Source: Sycobia sp. Sy_11
Taxonomy: Eukaryota > Arthropoda > Insecta > Hymenoptera > Epichrysomallidae
Direction of reading: 5' to 3'
DNA length: 64,000 nt
Assembly: GCA_018907035.1 (NCBI GenBank)
Contig: JACCIC010000359.1
Span: 1-64,000, forward strand
A program made the position numbers and the translations under genes. Shown piece after piece: positions 35,679-47,993 of this stretch (position 1 is its first letter; each line of letters starts with the position of its first letter). The notes beneath the pieces are model-generated. The model saw only the letters and a program-made list of their open reading frames with translations. It made no database searches and had not been told where the DNA came from.

Positions 35679-36947
35679 TACGACGGTGATCCCAGAAGTA
35701 CCTGGCCCAACAAATAAAACTCAAAAATTTTGGAAAAAAATATATTTATTTTTCAAGATAATCTCCTTTCAGCTATATACACTTTTCCCAGCCATGTTTA
35801 ATGAGTTCGATACTCTTTATATAATAAAAATTGTCAAGCAAGAATTGTCATTTTTTCAAGTCTGGGGACAGAAATTAATCAGAGCGAGCTAAATCTGGCG
35901 AATAGGGTGCATGAGGTAGCAATTAAAACTTTAATTGATTGATTTTGGCGTGGTTTTTTTTTAATTTTTTTCGAGCTCGTGCAGTACCTTGATGGAACAA
36001 CACTTTCTTCTTAGCCAAATGCGGCCGTTTTCGCTTGATTATTTCGCTCAAATATTGCAATAAGATCGCATAATATTCACCGTTGATAGTTTTTGAAGTA
36101 AGAAGTAAACAGCCGCGGATTTGCTTTTTCAAGATAGTCAATGAAAATTATCGCACACACATCCCAAAAAACCGACACCATAACTTTACCTGCAGATGGA
36201 ACGGTCTTTGCCCTTTTTTGGAGCCGGTTCTTCTTTTTGAATCCATTGTTTTGGTTGTTCTTTTATTTCGGGTCTGAAGTGATAGACCCATGTTTCATGG
36301 TGTCGAAACGGCACAAAAATTCGGCTTTATTTTTGTGAAACATTGCCAAACACTCAATTAAAACATGTTCACGACGCTGTTTTAGTTCCATTGTGAGCAA
36401 TCGCGGCACATATCTTGCGCACAGCATTGTCATCTCTAAATTTTCAGTTAATATGCGATGTATTGGACTTTTTGAAATGCATAACATATCTGCTACCTCG
36501 CGCATTTTCAGTCGACGATCATCCAGTACCGCTTTGTGAATTTTCTTGAACATTTCTGGAGTCATCGTCTCGTTTGGTAGACCACTGCGATGCTCGTCTT
36601 GGCAGCTCGTACGGCCTCGTTTAAACTCTGCTACCCAATATTTTACTGTTGCAAACGAAGGAGCAGTCTCACCCAGAATAGAGTCTAGTTCAGCTTTTAT
36701 ATTGGTTGGGCTTAGGCCTTTCAAATAAAAGTATTGTATGACATAATGATGTCCAATTTTTTCCATGTTTACAAATTCACTGAAAACGTTCACTATTGAC
36801 GGCTGTCAAACAAATATTAAGAATCATGGCGTCTTCAAAATTGAGACATATGCTTTATAGATTATGTACTTTCTAATACAGTGGTATTTTCTGAGCAACT
36901 ACCGACACCTCTAGGTCAGGCCAGGTACTTGTGAGTCCACCCTCGTA
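35679..36947 (-). mobile_element. mariner element M4
   Basis: Both ends carry TA, then CGACGGTGATCCCAGAAGTA on the left and (complement) CGAGGGTGGACTCACAAGTA on the right, both continuing CCTGGCC. It is a fourth mariner lineage in the window. Confidence 0.85.
35746..36766 (-). pseudogene. mariner M4 transposase, inactive
   Basis: It starts MEKIGHHYVIQYFYLKGLSP at 36766 and ends before TAA at 35746-35748. The DNA-binding half is open to about 36265 and includes ETAPSFATVKYWVAEFKRG and PHRIL-type helices. A frameshift near 36305 follows, and the first catalytic site reads H-E-T-W in place of D-E-T-W. The second motif is altered to FHQGTARAR, losing its Asp. Confidence 0.8.
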
Positions 36948-37165
36948 GATCCCTTTTGATGATCCGTCGGTTTCCCTCCTTTTCTTTTTAGGAATTTTCC
37001 TTATTAAGATAATTGATCTAAGAAAAAAGACTAAAGAACAAAATTAACCTAACCCGATGAGAGATCCTTCTCCTTTGTTACCGGGGACTCAATACCGGGT
37101 GGACATTTAATTATTAAAACAATGATTTCAGGGGCGTATACCCTATAGTATCTAACAACACCGTT

Positions 37166-37209
<44 letters not shown>

Positions 37210-39654
37210 TAGATATATACACATATATTAATAAATAATTTATATAAAATTAAAAAGGATGAGTTTAATTTATTTGGAAGAGAGACCTTCGTAGAAATTA
37301 CTCCTCTCCTACGTTTTCACAGGAGAAGAAGTAAACAGCCGCGGATCCATATACAGTCCGCCGGCGCTTGCTGGAAGGTGAAATGGTGTCCAACTACTTC
37401 TCGACAATATTTTTTTATTATACAAGATAAACCTTTTTCAGTTTTTGTAAATGCATTTAATTTGTGCGTTTAATCTCTTTTTAATTTCCATGTTCATTCA
37501 TTTAGGTTTTTTAATAAATTAATGATGATTTAACCCACCAGCGGCAAATAGGAAACCTTCAGAGTGGAAGGGCTAGTCCGGCATGAGCACTTTTCTTAAG
37601 TTTCTATAATAATAATAAACACACAAAGATAAGATAAAGATTTTAATAGCTGACAGAATTTTGTTTAGTACGTCAATATATAATAATACAATTCAAAATG
37701 CCATTGCGGTGTGATAATAGCTACGAATACACACATGATATTTAAGATTAGGTGAATTTTTATTTTTGTCAAAAATATTTATTTATTCATCAATATTTAT
37801 GTTGTACCAACAAATTTATCCCTCTCAGATGTAATACATTAGTGCCAGCGCTTTTTCCAATCTACAAAGTATATCTGATAATCACTTTGTGGTGATATCT
37901 TCAGAATCGTAGTAAAACGCCGTCCATTCATGGGCCTTTTCAATTTTACAAATAGGAAAAGTCACAAGTCACTTTCGCTCTTATAGGTAAATGAGTCAGT
38001 TCTTGTTGAACTGAACAAAAGAAAACTTTTTTGTGTTGCTCACACTGATCGTGAACGTTAATCGCGATCAATACAATTTTTTGATAATGGATCGTAATGA
38101 ATAAAACACAAATTTTCATAAAATAACAGTAATAATTTAATCAATATAGAAAATTAATATATAGATGATAAAAAAACTGCCGAGTATAATGTATGTTAAT
38201 ATTAATGTTGAACGGACGAGTATAATAATACATCTGATCTGCTAATATAATTTTCAGTTAACATAATAGTTCCGTATTCCACGCGTGGGAGGAATTAAAA
38301 CAAATATTTGGACGCAAACACTTCCTATTGGTCTATTGAATAGTATGCAGATATGCTAAATGAGGAGTCGAGATGGAAGGGGAGAGGCTTAGCATATTGG
38401 TGCTAGCATCGCTTGAAAGAGCGTGTTAGTTGAAATACGCGTGTTCGCACCTGTTCGGTATCATAAATTTAACAATGTATAAATCTTGGGGCTTCTCTGA
38501 CATCCATGGACAAGCAATTCATATTTAATATAGAAGTAATTAACATGATTATGTGTGTAAAAGTTTTATTGTCTATTACAATCGACTTACTGCAAAAATA
38601 ACGGAGATGTTAATAATTAGTAATAAGAGTTTAATTATATGCCGTGGTTCCAAAAACTTACTTTTTGAAGACCCTTCGTAAATTATTAAACTTTCTTACC
38701 ATATATAGCCAAAACATTATTTTGCAAAAAGGAAATGATATTTTTTCTTTCTGTTTAGTACTGGTGATATTGACTAAATGTGTTTAAACAGATTTTATAT
38801 GACGATAGTTGCGAAACTATGTATTAATAATATTTTTTTTTATATTTTCAATTAACTTTTATTTGTTATTTAATATTTTCATTTAAATACTTTTGGTTCT
38901 TTTCTTTTTGCATACGTATTTTTGTTTGTCATGCACGTCCCGACCAGTATAACATTGGCTCTACCTCGACTCTACCTACATTTACAGATTGCAAATGTCA
39001 GGGGCATCCATTGTCGATAGTTGCGCAAAAATGTCCTACGAATGATATATTAACAATATTCAAAATCTTTCCAGTCCAATAATTTGATTTAATTATTGAT
39101 ACAATTGTACTTTCCGTCGATAAGCAAGAAAAATTGTATAATTCCACATTCTGGCACTATGCCAGAATGTGGAATGCCTTGAAATGCGTGAATTGACATT
39201 CTCGGCTTCACCGCGGCCATAAATTCACGCACTCTTATGATATTCATCTTTCAGGACAAGGGTTGTAATAGACTATTTCAGAATTGATACTTCTATCAGA
39301 TATGTTTCATATGTCTATATTATCGAGCTGACCAAAAACACCGATAATTGTGAATATATAAATCTATTATTGTTATATATGTATTTACAATTTAATGAAA
39401 ATTTGAAAATTATAAAATAGTTTTTGTATAATTTTTCATTTAATATTTTTTGTTCTTGTCATGGAAGATGTATTGTTTTCATGATCTATAAAGATATTTT
39501 TCTCAAACAAACAGCAAAATGTATTAATAATTGTCTATCTTAAAATGAATAAATCTTGATAAAATCAAAATAATTGAATTTTCGCCATCTCAATGTCTTT
39601 ACAGAATATCAGATTTTAAAAAATGAACAGCTCCTTCTGGATCACGATTGCATA
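36948..39654. other. AT-rich intron or spacer
   Basis: It contains an (AT)n tract (37170-37206) and two inverted repeats near 39142-39233. The phrase AGAAGTAAACAGCCGCGGAT at 37326 also occurs inside M4 near 36100, so a short mariner fragment may lie here. No gene was recognised. Confidence 0.45.
39142..39174. repeat. perfect 15-bp inverted repeat
   Basis: Arms TTCCACATTCTGGCA and TGCCAGAATGTGGAA flank CTA. A second pair, TGCGTGAATT and AATTCACGCA, follows at about 39185-39234. Confidence 0.8.
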
Positions 39655-39867
39655 TATGAGGTGTGTTCAAATATTAAGGTGACGAAACACTTATAACTTT
39701 GTATGCCTCTCAGAAACAAACAAATAATAATAATAATAACGCTATAGAGCTAAAGTCGTGAATATATGATCGAGGCATCTGTATCAACACAAAATAAAAA
39801 CAATCGATGATCGAATGGACGTAGTCTTCGGTATTTACAAAGTCATCTTATTTGAACACACCTCGTA
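39655..39867. mobile_element. mariner-type MITE
   Basis: A 213-base element flanked by TA, with ends TGAGGTGTGTTCAAATATTA and (complement) CGAGGTGTGTTCAAATAAGA, both leading to a GATGAC- or GGTGAC-like word. It has no coding capacity. It is an internally deleted mariner derivative of a family other than M1-M6. Confidence 0.75.
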
Positions 39868-40683
39868 TATTCAGGGTGTCAAGAAAGGCTTACAAGATAG
39901 AACAGTCTAATTTGATAGAATCTTTCTTAAATAGATTACTAACTATATATAAAAGAATCGCCGTTTATCTCTAATTGACTAAAACAAAAATTTTTATTCA
40001 AGAGGAATAACACTAAGATACGAGATTTTAGATGATTGTCTCAAATACCTAAAAGTAATTGAATCCTTATAGTTACAAATGATTTTAGCAAACATATATT
40101 TAGAGTTCTATGTTTAAAAGCACAGGAGCAGAAGACAAAGTGGTTTTGTTAATGCACGGCTTCATGCTGCAAAATGAGTTAAAACTTGCCTTAAAATGTT
40201 TCAATGAGACGAACTACGCCATCCGCCGAAATTACGTGACTATTTTATTTGATGTCACATAACCTAGCTGACCATCACGTTCATTCTTCTGAAAAACTAA
40301 AAAATCGATTGTTAGCTAGCCTCAAAAGATATTTGATTTTTTTTGACGTGGAATTGATATACTGCCAAACACATGGGAAAAATAGCCTCTAATGATGACC
40401 AATACTATGAAAACAGTATTCTAAATCAGAAAAATAAACTTAGTTATTAAATAGTATTATATTAGTATTAAAGTATTAAATAAAACTGCTTTATTAAAAA
40501 TAACTTTCTATTACATATTAAGTATTGATGAATCAGCTTTAAGAAGAATCAGCTTAAATTACTTCAATAGGATGATTTGATTTCAGATCTGCAAATCTGG
40601 GTTAAAATACAATATAACAATAATATTTCTGACTACGTTTTGAAGGCGTGGAATATATTAAATTTTATTATTATTATATATAT

Positions 40684-40692
40684 TGTAACGAG

Positions 40693-40763
<71 letters not shown>

Positions 40764-42045
40764 TGACTTTCTTTTTCATTATTTAAAAATCTTGATTATT
40801 AACTGGTTCTAGTGTTGTGTGAGTAGAGAATAGTTCGTTAAGATAAATCATCTCACTAGTTTACTGGTGAAGTATCGACTGTATTTTTATATTTTTGAAA
40901 TACAGCTTGTCGAAAAGATCAACATATATCAATAGATGCATGGAAGATTACGGGCTCGCAATGGTTTAGAATTCTCACTAAGACGCATGTTATTGTTTTT
41001 TGCATTATAGTTCGATCGAACACGTAATTAAAATCAATCGACACCGGCTAGTTGCTATACGAGCAACTAGCTATGGGGAATAAAAGCCGAACTTAACGTA
41101 TTTTAAAATTAAAAATTTTTATAATGGTCGTGCATCTATTCGCTTTGGTTGTGTGCGTAAACCTGGCAACCACATGTACACCTACCTTAGCTTACCAATA
41201 GTCAAGAGCTTGTGCGTATCGGCGCTGTAGCGTCACTTGTTCATGAGCACAAGCAGACTGAAACGAAGTGTCGCGATATAGATATCACCTTATATATTTT
41301 TGACATCTAACGGGTAATCAAACAATTCATATAAGTTCTCCGCCAAAATTTTATATTTATATTACTTATAATATTTCTCATAATTTTTTTTTATATAATA
41401 TAACTTCGTTTCAATCAAATAAATATTAGATGGCACGTGCATTTTAATTAATGAAATTAAAGTAGTTAGGTAATTTTATATTTAAATATAATTATTTTTA
41501 AATTAATAAATAAATATTTATTAATTTTATAATTATAAATTTTTTTATTTAATAATATTTATTTCGATAATAATTTCCTTATTCCTTATATATAAAAAAA
41601 ATATAATTAAATTATTAATATTTATGTGATTATCAGCCGATGCTAAAAAGAGAATTTTCTTTTATAAATAATTTATTAATAAAATATTGAATTTAATTAA
41701 ATTAAAATTTTTATAAAATAAACTGCCAAGGGTAAAATTGAAGGCCGAGTAGTAAGCATAATTTCTTTCTGAGAGAAATAATAGAAGACGAAGGAATATA
41801 AAGATAATAATAAAAATAAATAAAATTTATAATAATTTTACAATTATCTATAAATAAAAATAAACTTATTAATCTCTTCCGGTTAAGGTAAGTCAGACCT
41901 TGGCGATGGTAAGCATTTAAATAATCATTATCTATATCCATAGTAACAGGACTTAGATATATTAGAAGAAATATATTAGAAGAAATACACCAAGGTCGTA
42001 TAGGACTTAGGTATATTAGAAAAAATACACCAAGGTCGTATTTAG
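40684..42045 (+). mobile_element. LTR-A copy 2, 3' end missing
   Basis: It begins TGTAACGAGCACC (40684), is expanded by an (AT)n tract at 40700-40760, then matches LTR-A copy 1 in reverse orientation through CGGCTAGTTGC...GCAACTAGC and AACTTCGTTT. It stops at ATTTAGTA, where M5 begins. The last 26 bases of the LTR, ending CCCTGTTACA in copy 1, are absent on the far side of M5. Confidence 0.55.
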
Positions 42046-43326
42046 TACTTTGGGGTGCATTGATCAGTTTCCGACCTGACCAAGAAAAACAACGTTTTTA
42101 AGAATTTTTTTTTATTTCTCAACATAATCTCCTCCAAGGTTGATACATTTCTCATAGCGGTGTTCTACTCTAGTAATGTCAGCTCTATAGACTGATTCGT
42201 CAAGCTCCACAAAATACCCATTTACAGCTTCGATTTCTTCTTCATTGTCCACAAATCTCTTACCGCCAAGCTATTTTTTGAGATTAGGAAACAGATAATA
42301 GTCACTCAGGGCTAGGTCTGGAGAGAAGGGAGGGTGCTGCATTAATTCAAACTTTAGATCGTTGATTTTAGCCATCACAACGATTGATGTGTGCGCTAGT
42401 GTGTTATAGTGATGAAACAAGATTTTTTTCTTCGCCAGATGAGGTCGTTTAATTTTCATTTCGTGGCTCAAATGTTGCAATAAATCTAAGTAGTATTGAC
42501 CAGCGATAGTTTTACTCTTTTCAAGGTAATTAATGTATATAATACCTCTTGCATCCCAAAAAACAGTAGCCATAACCTTGTTCGCCAAAAAACTTGTTTT
42601 TGCCTTCTTTGGAGTTGGTTCCTCTGGTAAAATCCACTATTTAGACTGTTGTTTGGTTTCAGGAGTGTAGTGGTGGATCCAAGTTTCATCAACGGTTACG
42701 AATCGATCCCAAAATTCGCTTGGATTACGCTTATACAACGCCAAATTGGCGGTAGAAATGTTCCTTCGATCAATTTTTGATCGACTGTTAGCAAACGCGG
42801 CACTCATCTTGCACAGAGCTTTTCCATATACAAATGTTGGTGCAAAATGTTTTGTACACGTTCATATGACATCTTATAGGTCTCAGCTATCTCACGCACT
42901 TTTAATTTTTGGTTTTTCAGCACTATTTGATGGATTTTTTCGATCATATCTGGAGTTGTGACCTCAATGGGGCGTCCTGAGCGAGGCTTATCGCACGACC
43001 CTTTTTAAACTCGGAAACCCACTGCTTAACGGTTGACTATGATGGGAAGGATGTTCCTAGTGTTGAGTCCATCTCTTCTTTAATTTCCTTCGGCGTTAAC
43101 CTCTTCAAATAAAAGTATTTGATGACAGCACGATTTTCCAGCTTTTCCATTTTAACGAAAAACACAGAGGCGTCTTGTTCAGTGTGCTTTCGAATCTAAG
43201 CTAACATGACGATCGGACTGAAACTATAGCTACAAGCTATCTAAGTATGATACTATAGAACGCCATCTCAAGATCTAGTGGCGCCATCTCTTGGTTAGGC
43301 CGGAAACTCATCAATCCACTCTCGTA
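42046..43326 (-). mobile_element. mariner element M5 (same family as M2)
   Basis: Ends share GGATTGATGAGTTTCCG (right, complement) and GCATTGATCAGTTTCCG (left), with TA at both sides. It is closely similar to M2 along its whole length and lies at the end of LTR-A copy 2. Confidence 0.85.
42112..43150 (-). pseudogene. mariner M5 transposase, inactive
   Basis: It starts MEKLENRAVIKYFYLKRL at 43150 and ends GGDYVEK before TAA (42112-42114), about 346 codons. A TAG lies near 43050, and the frame breaks again before the DNA-binding region and near 42650. The second catalytic motif reads LFHHYNTLAHTS, with the same Asp-to-Tyr change as M2. The third, FSPDLALSDYY, is intact. Confidence 0.82.
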
Positions 43327-43899
43327 TATATAATGAATATATATATGTATATATAGATATATATGAATAATAAATATATAGATATACTATATGTATATAT
43401 TCACTTTATAAATAAAGAATTTTTCTGAGACTTATGCTTGCCTTTTTGATGAAATAATATTTGCAATTATGTTATTTTTTAATTAAAAATAAATTAATTA
43501 AAAAACAAGTCACGGTCGACAGTAGAAAAAATTTAAAAAAGCCACACATTCTTTTACAATACTTGATGAAATAATCGTTTATGTGATTAAACAAAAATAA
43601 AATATCATAGAACTATTGAATGTAATGTATCGAGACAAACGGTGTTCAACTGAATGAACTAATGTAAACAATGGTATGTAACAATGTAAACTGAATGAAA
43701 ATAAACACATTCATGTATCATGGTACTGGAAACTTCAGATCGATTCTATTTACAAAAATCTTCTTCAGAAGCCTCTTGAAATTAGCATGTGATTTCAATA
43801 ATTATAATAAATATAATAAATAAAGTTGAATAATTATAAATAAGATTAAAACAAGTTCGAATGCAAATTAAATTAAAACAATTTGCTTATGATACTCAC

Positions 43900-45041
43900 A
43901 TGACATGCAGTAATGGATTTTCTGGCTGTATTGATGCATATTTGTGAACTGTCTAGTCTCCTGTCAAGTGAATTCTCGTCAACAACATATTAGCACATAA
44001 CATTAAACAATGTTTCTACGACACCCGTTTTTGCAACCTTAGGTCGTACATATGGAATCAAGTAATTTCCATCTTGACCCCATCCAACCATCATCAGACG
44101 ACCGTTATAATAATATCCTCTTGGAGGTAAGAGTGCTGATTGAACATAATAATTCATTCTGATTCATTCATTTGTCTTCAATAGTCCAAGGTTATTTTGG
44201 CCAAATTTACTAAAAATTAATTGTCTCTATATGCAATGAAAAAAATTTCATACAAAAGTAAACATACTTTGCTATTACTTATACCAGTCTCTTTTGGTCT
44301 GTATCTTAAAAGGTAGAAGACTATACATAGAAATACAATAATATAGTATGAATATAACAATTGACTGTACATGCTTCGCTTCTCATTATTTTTTAGCCTT
44401 TCGGTTGTATAAAAATATTCTTAGTTTAATGATATTATTTATAAATTTTGTACTTAAAGAAGTAATTTGAAAATCATCTTTGTAACAAAGAAAAATAGCC
44501 ATTTTCAGTTATCTTTTTGTACTACTGAGTAGTTTTCTGTTGCTTAACAAAAATTACTTATGAGTCTCTATCAGGTTTTTCATAGCAACCAACGCACGCG
44601 GCATCTAAAAGTCGGACTTTCAGCATCGGTGTATCTTTACTCATATAATTAACAAACATAGTTATTGCTTTCTCGTTGGGTACTTGTCGAAGGAATTTTC
44701 TTGAAAGTTGCAAGTTTTTATTTATGAATGAAATAAGACTAACTTTGTATACTTCTCATGAGGAACTTTCTCAACAATATCGTACATTGCTACACCACAA
44801 GTATTCCTAAAATTAGCCAGATGGCCAGCATGAATGCCTACTATACCAAAGTTTGGGAATTCACGAATTGCGTCTGCTGTAGTAAGAATCCATGACGAAT
44901 GAATAATTACACCTCCAGCTTGATGCACAAATGATAAAAAAGGTGGACTACCCCAAGCGATGATGACAAAGGACTTAAATTCTCCTATAAAAGTATCTTG
45001 ACCATTCATTATATGAGCATTGAAAGCAAGCACATTACTAG
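43900..45041 (-). pseudogene. N-terminal and middle exons of serine protease homologue
   Basis: Three blocks on the minus strand resemble a chymotrypsin-fold protease. Exon 44753-45041 contains IMNGQDTFIGEF (zymogen cleavage site), HQAGGVIIHSSWILTTADAI and GIVGIHAG. In active enzymes that region is C-G-G and T-A-A-H-C. Here Cys42, His57 and Cys58 are Ala, Asp and Ala, so the catalytic His and one disulfide are both gone. A possible middle exon (about 44570-44699) has KDTPMLKVRLLD, matching the Asp102 region. Exon 43900-44158 has VQSALLPPRG, MMVGWG and QICINTARKSITACH, then a GTGAGT donor. A TAA at 43990-43992 interrupts it. A signal-peptide exon was not found. It is a pseudoprotease relic, or a homologue with an assembly error. 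Confidence 0.68.
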
Positions 45042-45179
45042 CTGAAGCATTAGATTATGAGTTGACAATTAAAATTGTACTTATGTAGATTATTGGAATT
45101 AAATTAATAAATATCACTATCGATCTTACAGTCTTTATACTATAATATATTATATTAAGATAATGACAGTAAAACTGTC

Positions 45180-45545
45180 AAAATGGAACATCCATGGCCA
45201 AAAGGTATTGCTGTGCATTGGGTGAGACTAATAAGGTGTGTTGTACTACGAGCTGCTAAAACCGAATGAAACCGTCAATGCCGAGGTATACAAACGCCAA
45301 CTGAATGATTTGCAATAAAAATTAATTGAACATAGATCAGAGATTGAGGCGAATAGGCGCAAAGTCATTCTCTTGCATTGCAACGAACGGCCACATGTTG
45401 CGAACGCCGTCAAAAACACCCTGTTGGAGCTTGAGTGGGAAGTTTTGCCGCACCCTGCGTACTCGATAGACATAGCGCCTTCTGATTACCACCTTCGAAG
45501 ATGGAAACAAGTAGTAGAAAATCGCGGAAAATATTTTGATTAAGC
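45180..45545 (+). pseudogene. mariner transposase fragment M7
   Basis: About 100 codons of the catalytic half are readable on the plus strand: YYELLKPNETVNAEVYKRQL, KVILLHCNERPHVANAVK and LPHPAYSIDIAPSDYH. In the second motif the usual Asp of HDNARPH is Cys. A TAA interrupts it near 45316. Terminal repeats are not found, so both ends are lost. The sequence differs from M1-M6 and forms a fifth mariner lineage here. Confidence 0.75.
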
Positions 45546-46925
45546 TAACGTTTATCCATTTTCCATCAGAAATGTGCTTTATCCGTTCAAAACGTCGGAA
45601 ACTAAGTTCGCCTCCTAATATATTACCGACCAATACCTGTTGATAAGACCTGCGGCTTCGACCAACTAGTCGGTATGGACGTTGATTACGCAGTTCGTCC
45701 TTCAGAGTTTTCAGCCCACTTCTGCACCATGCATTCACAATCCATACAAAAATGCAGGGTTCCTCTTCACATTCATACAATTATATTATTTTCATCTTCC
45801 CTTCTTTTCTTATATTCATAGGTTCTTTCTTCTCATTATTAAAAGACCCACCTCCTTAAGCGTATGAACCTTATGCGAAGATATTAAAGTTCACAATTTG
45901 AAGGTAGATTTTGGAGTGTTATCTGCAACCGATTCAGTAGAGTCAATTAATATTTATATCTCCCTGACCATGCCAACAGACAGCTTGATTGATGTCTTGA
46001 ATAATGTCTTAGGTTGCGATGAAAATGGAAGGTATAAAAGTGCATCCTAGCGCTCAGTAGCAGCAATATAGGAAGCTGCTGAGATTACATTGCAAGAGAA
46101 ATTGCTCAAAATAAGCATTATTTTGTAAAAAATTACGGAAAAGACTAGTGTAGAGAAAAAGGTTTAACAATTATAAAAATTGGAATAAATGAAATCATTG
46201 AATGTACGGAAATTGAGCAGTATGAGCTGAAGAGAATGGTATTGCTCCCATGTGCTCATAAAAACAAGAAATAATGTGAAAAGCAGAAGACATTCTGTAA
46301 CAAGTAAAAAGGGACAGTCTGGCCACAACTCTCGTAAAGGTTGGAACAAAAATCGGCTAGTCGTAACGAAAGACTAGGTGACGGTAAGCTTTAAAATGAA
46401 CAATTAGCAAAAGACAGAACAGACAATAAGTATACGAGAAGAGACACAAAAGGTTTATACATGTTCACAAAGTCGGCGATTTGAGGGCTCAAACTAAGAA
46501 CCAGGACAAGCGACTATGATAAAATCTACGAAGGGGTTTTTGATTACAGGTGCGATTAAGATCATACGATAAATATTGGACCCTAGCCAGAATAAGACGA
46601 AGGTGAAAACTATATTGGTCTTGGACAGATAGCAACCTCATCTCTTCTAGACTAACTTGAAAACAATGCATAGCGGTACGTCAATTTGATTCCAAAAAAG
46701 CGACCGTTCTGTTTAAAGAGGGACGAACTACAATCGGATAAGTCATATGTCCGATGAGAACTAAGGTACATGCCCCAAGCTGTTATAGATGTCTCGAATT
46801 TACATATCTTAAAAAGTTTGTACAGCACATACAGAACTGAAAACAAAAGTCACAATTTTATGACAATACTTGAAGGCAATTTAAAAGAGAAAAAGAGAGA
46901 GCGAGAGAGAGGCAGAAAGAGAGAA

Positions 46926-46958
<33 letters not shown>

Positions 46959-47674
46959 GGAAAGTTGTATATAATATTGATCTCTCTTTTTCACCGTCAA
47001 AAAATTTTCCTCATCTTTTTAGCAAGATATGTTGTCTGCGGTCTATAGATTGTGAATTGAAACTCCGCTTCTCCCTATTATCATATATTATCATATACGA
47101 TGCTCGCTCTGTCACCACAGATATATTGTAGCAATCAAAATCATATAAACTAGTGGAAATTAAGAATACTGACGTATGCTACATGATATTATCAGAGCAG
47201 AACAAACCCGAAATATTTATTTTTATTTTTATAGTATAATTATACATAATTATTCACGTCCATATTATCATAAGTCTAGTAACGTTATCTGGTGTTATCG
47301 CTCCAATTGTTCTTCAAGTCTCGATCGTAAACCATTCCAAGGGCGCAGTCATTTTGATAAAGTCACAGTCTTCATCCTGCAGAGGTATTTAGGAAAGTAC
47401 CCATGAGTGGATAGAAATTGTTTCAGGTAGAAATCCATCTCACCGTGTCGGGAGCCAAGATAGAACCTTACGCAACCCGACGGAACGAAAAAGTATCGAA
47501 TAACAGGAGATTAGATACTCTTTCGTTCCGTCGAGTGTTTCATAGCTCAAGTTTCAATCACATTATTATTATTATTTTTATTTCAGATTAGTATACGGGC
47601 GTGATTTTAAACAAGGACAGTCTGACTGTCATGATAATTTTCAATTAATTATATATTGATATGTATTAGTATTG

Positions 47675-47733
<59 letters not shown>

Positions 47734-47792
47734 TACGGGTATGTATGCGTATGTGTGTATATATCCATATACGAATATATATTCATATAGGT
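45546..47792. other. AT-rich spacer with (GA)n tract and one hairpin
   Basis: GA-rich tract at 46889-46955. A 19-base imperfect hairpin lies at 47479-47532. A TG microsatellite spans about 47692-47728. Open frames here are short and without motifs. Confidence 0.5.
47479..47532. repeat. near-perfect 19-bp hairpin
   Basis: Arms GACGGAACGAAAAAGTATC and GATACTCTTTCGTTCCGTC differ at one pair and enclose 16 bases. The size is close to a small-RNA precursor, but it could also be a MITE remnant. Confidence 0.65.
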
Positions 47793-47993
47793 TTTTTTTA
47801 TGCTATTTAACGTCGCTCTATTTATGCTTCCATATATCGGTGCTAATCAGCAACGGAGGTCTACGATTTGTTTGTAAACAAAGCACATGTAAATTATTAC
47901 AGCAGTGCCTGTGTTCATCGGTCGAGACCGGGATTTGAACTAGGATTACCGAGTTACTAGTCCTTCGCTCCAGCGATCGAGCCATCGTAGGCC
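47793..47993 (-). mobile_element. tRNA-derived SINE, copy B
   Basis: On the minus strand it begins AGGCCTACGATGGCTCGATC. TGGCTCGATCGCTGGAG resembles Pol III box A, and AGTTCAAATCCCGG resembles box B, at tRNA-like spacing. A non-tRNA body follows with GTTGCTGATTAG and an A-rich end. It keeps the full tRNA head missing from copy A. Confidence 0.75.

Noticed and set aside
45337..45780. Minus-strand open frame of 147 codons
   Set aside because: It runs antisense to the mariner fragment M7 over much of its length and has no domain.
47672..47938. Open frame over the TA/TG microsatellite and SINE copy B
   Set aside because: It encodes dipeptide repeats and then reads antisense through the SINE.
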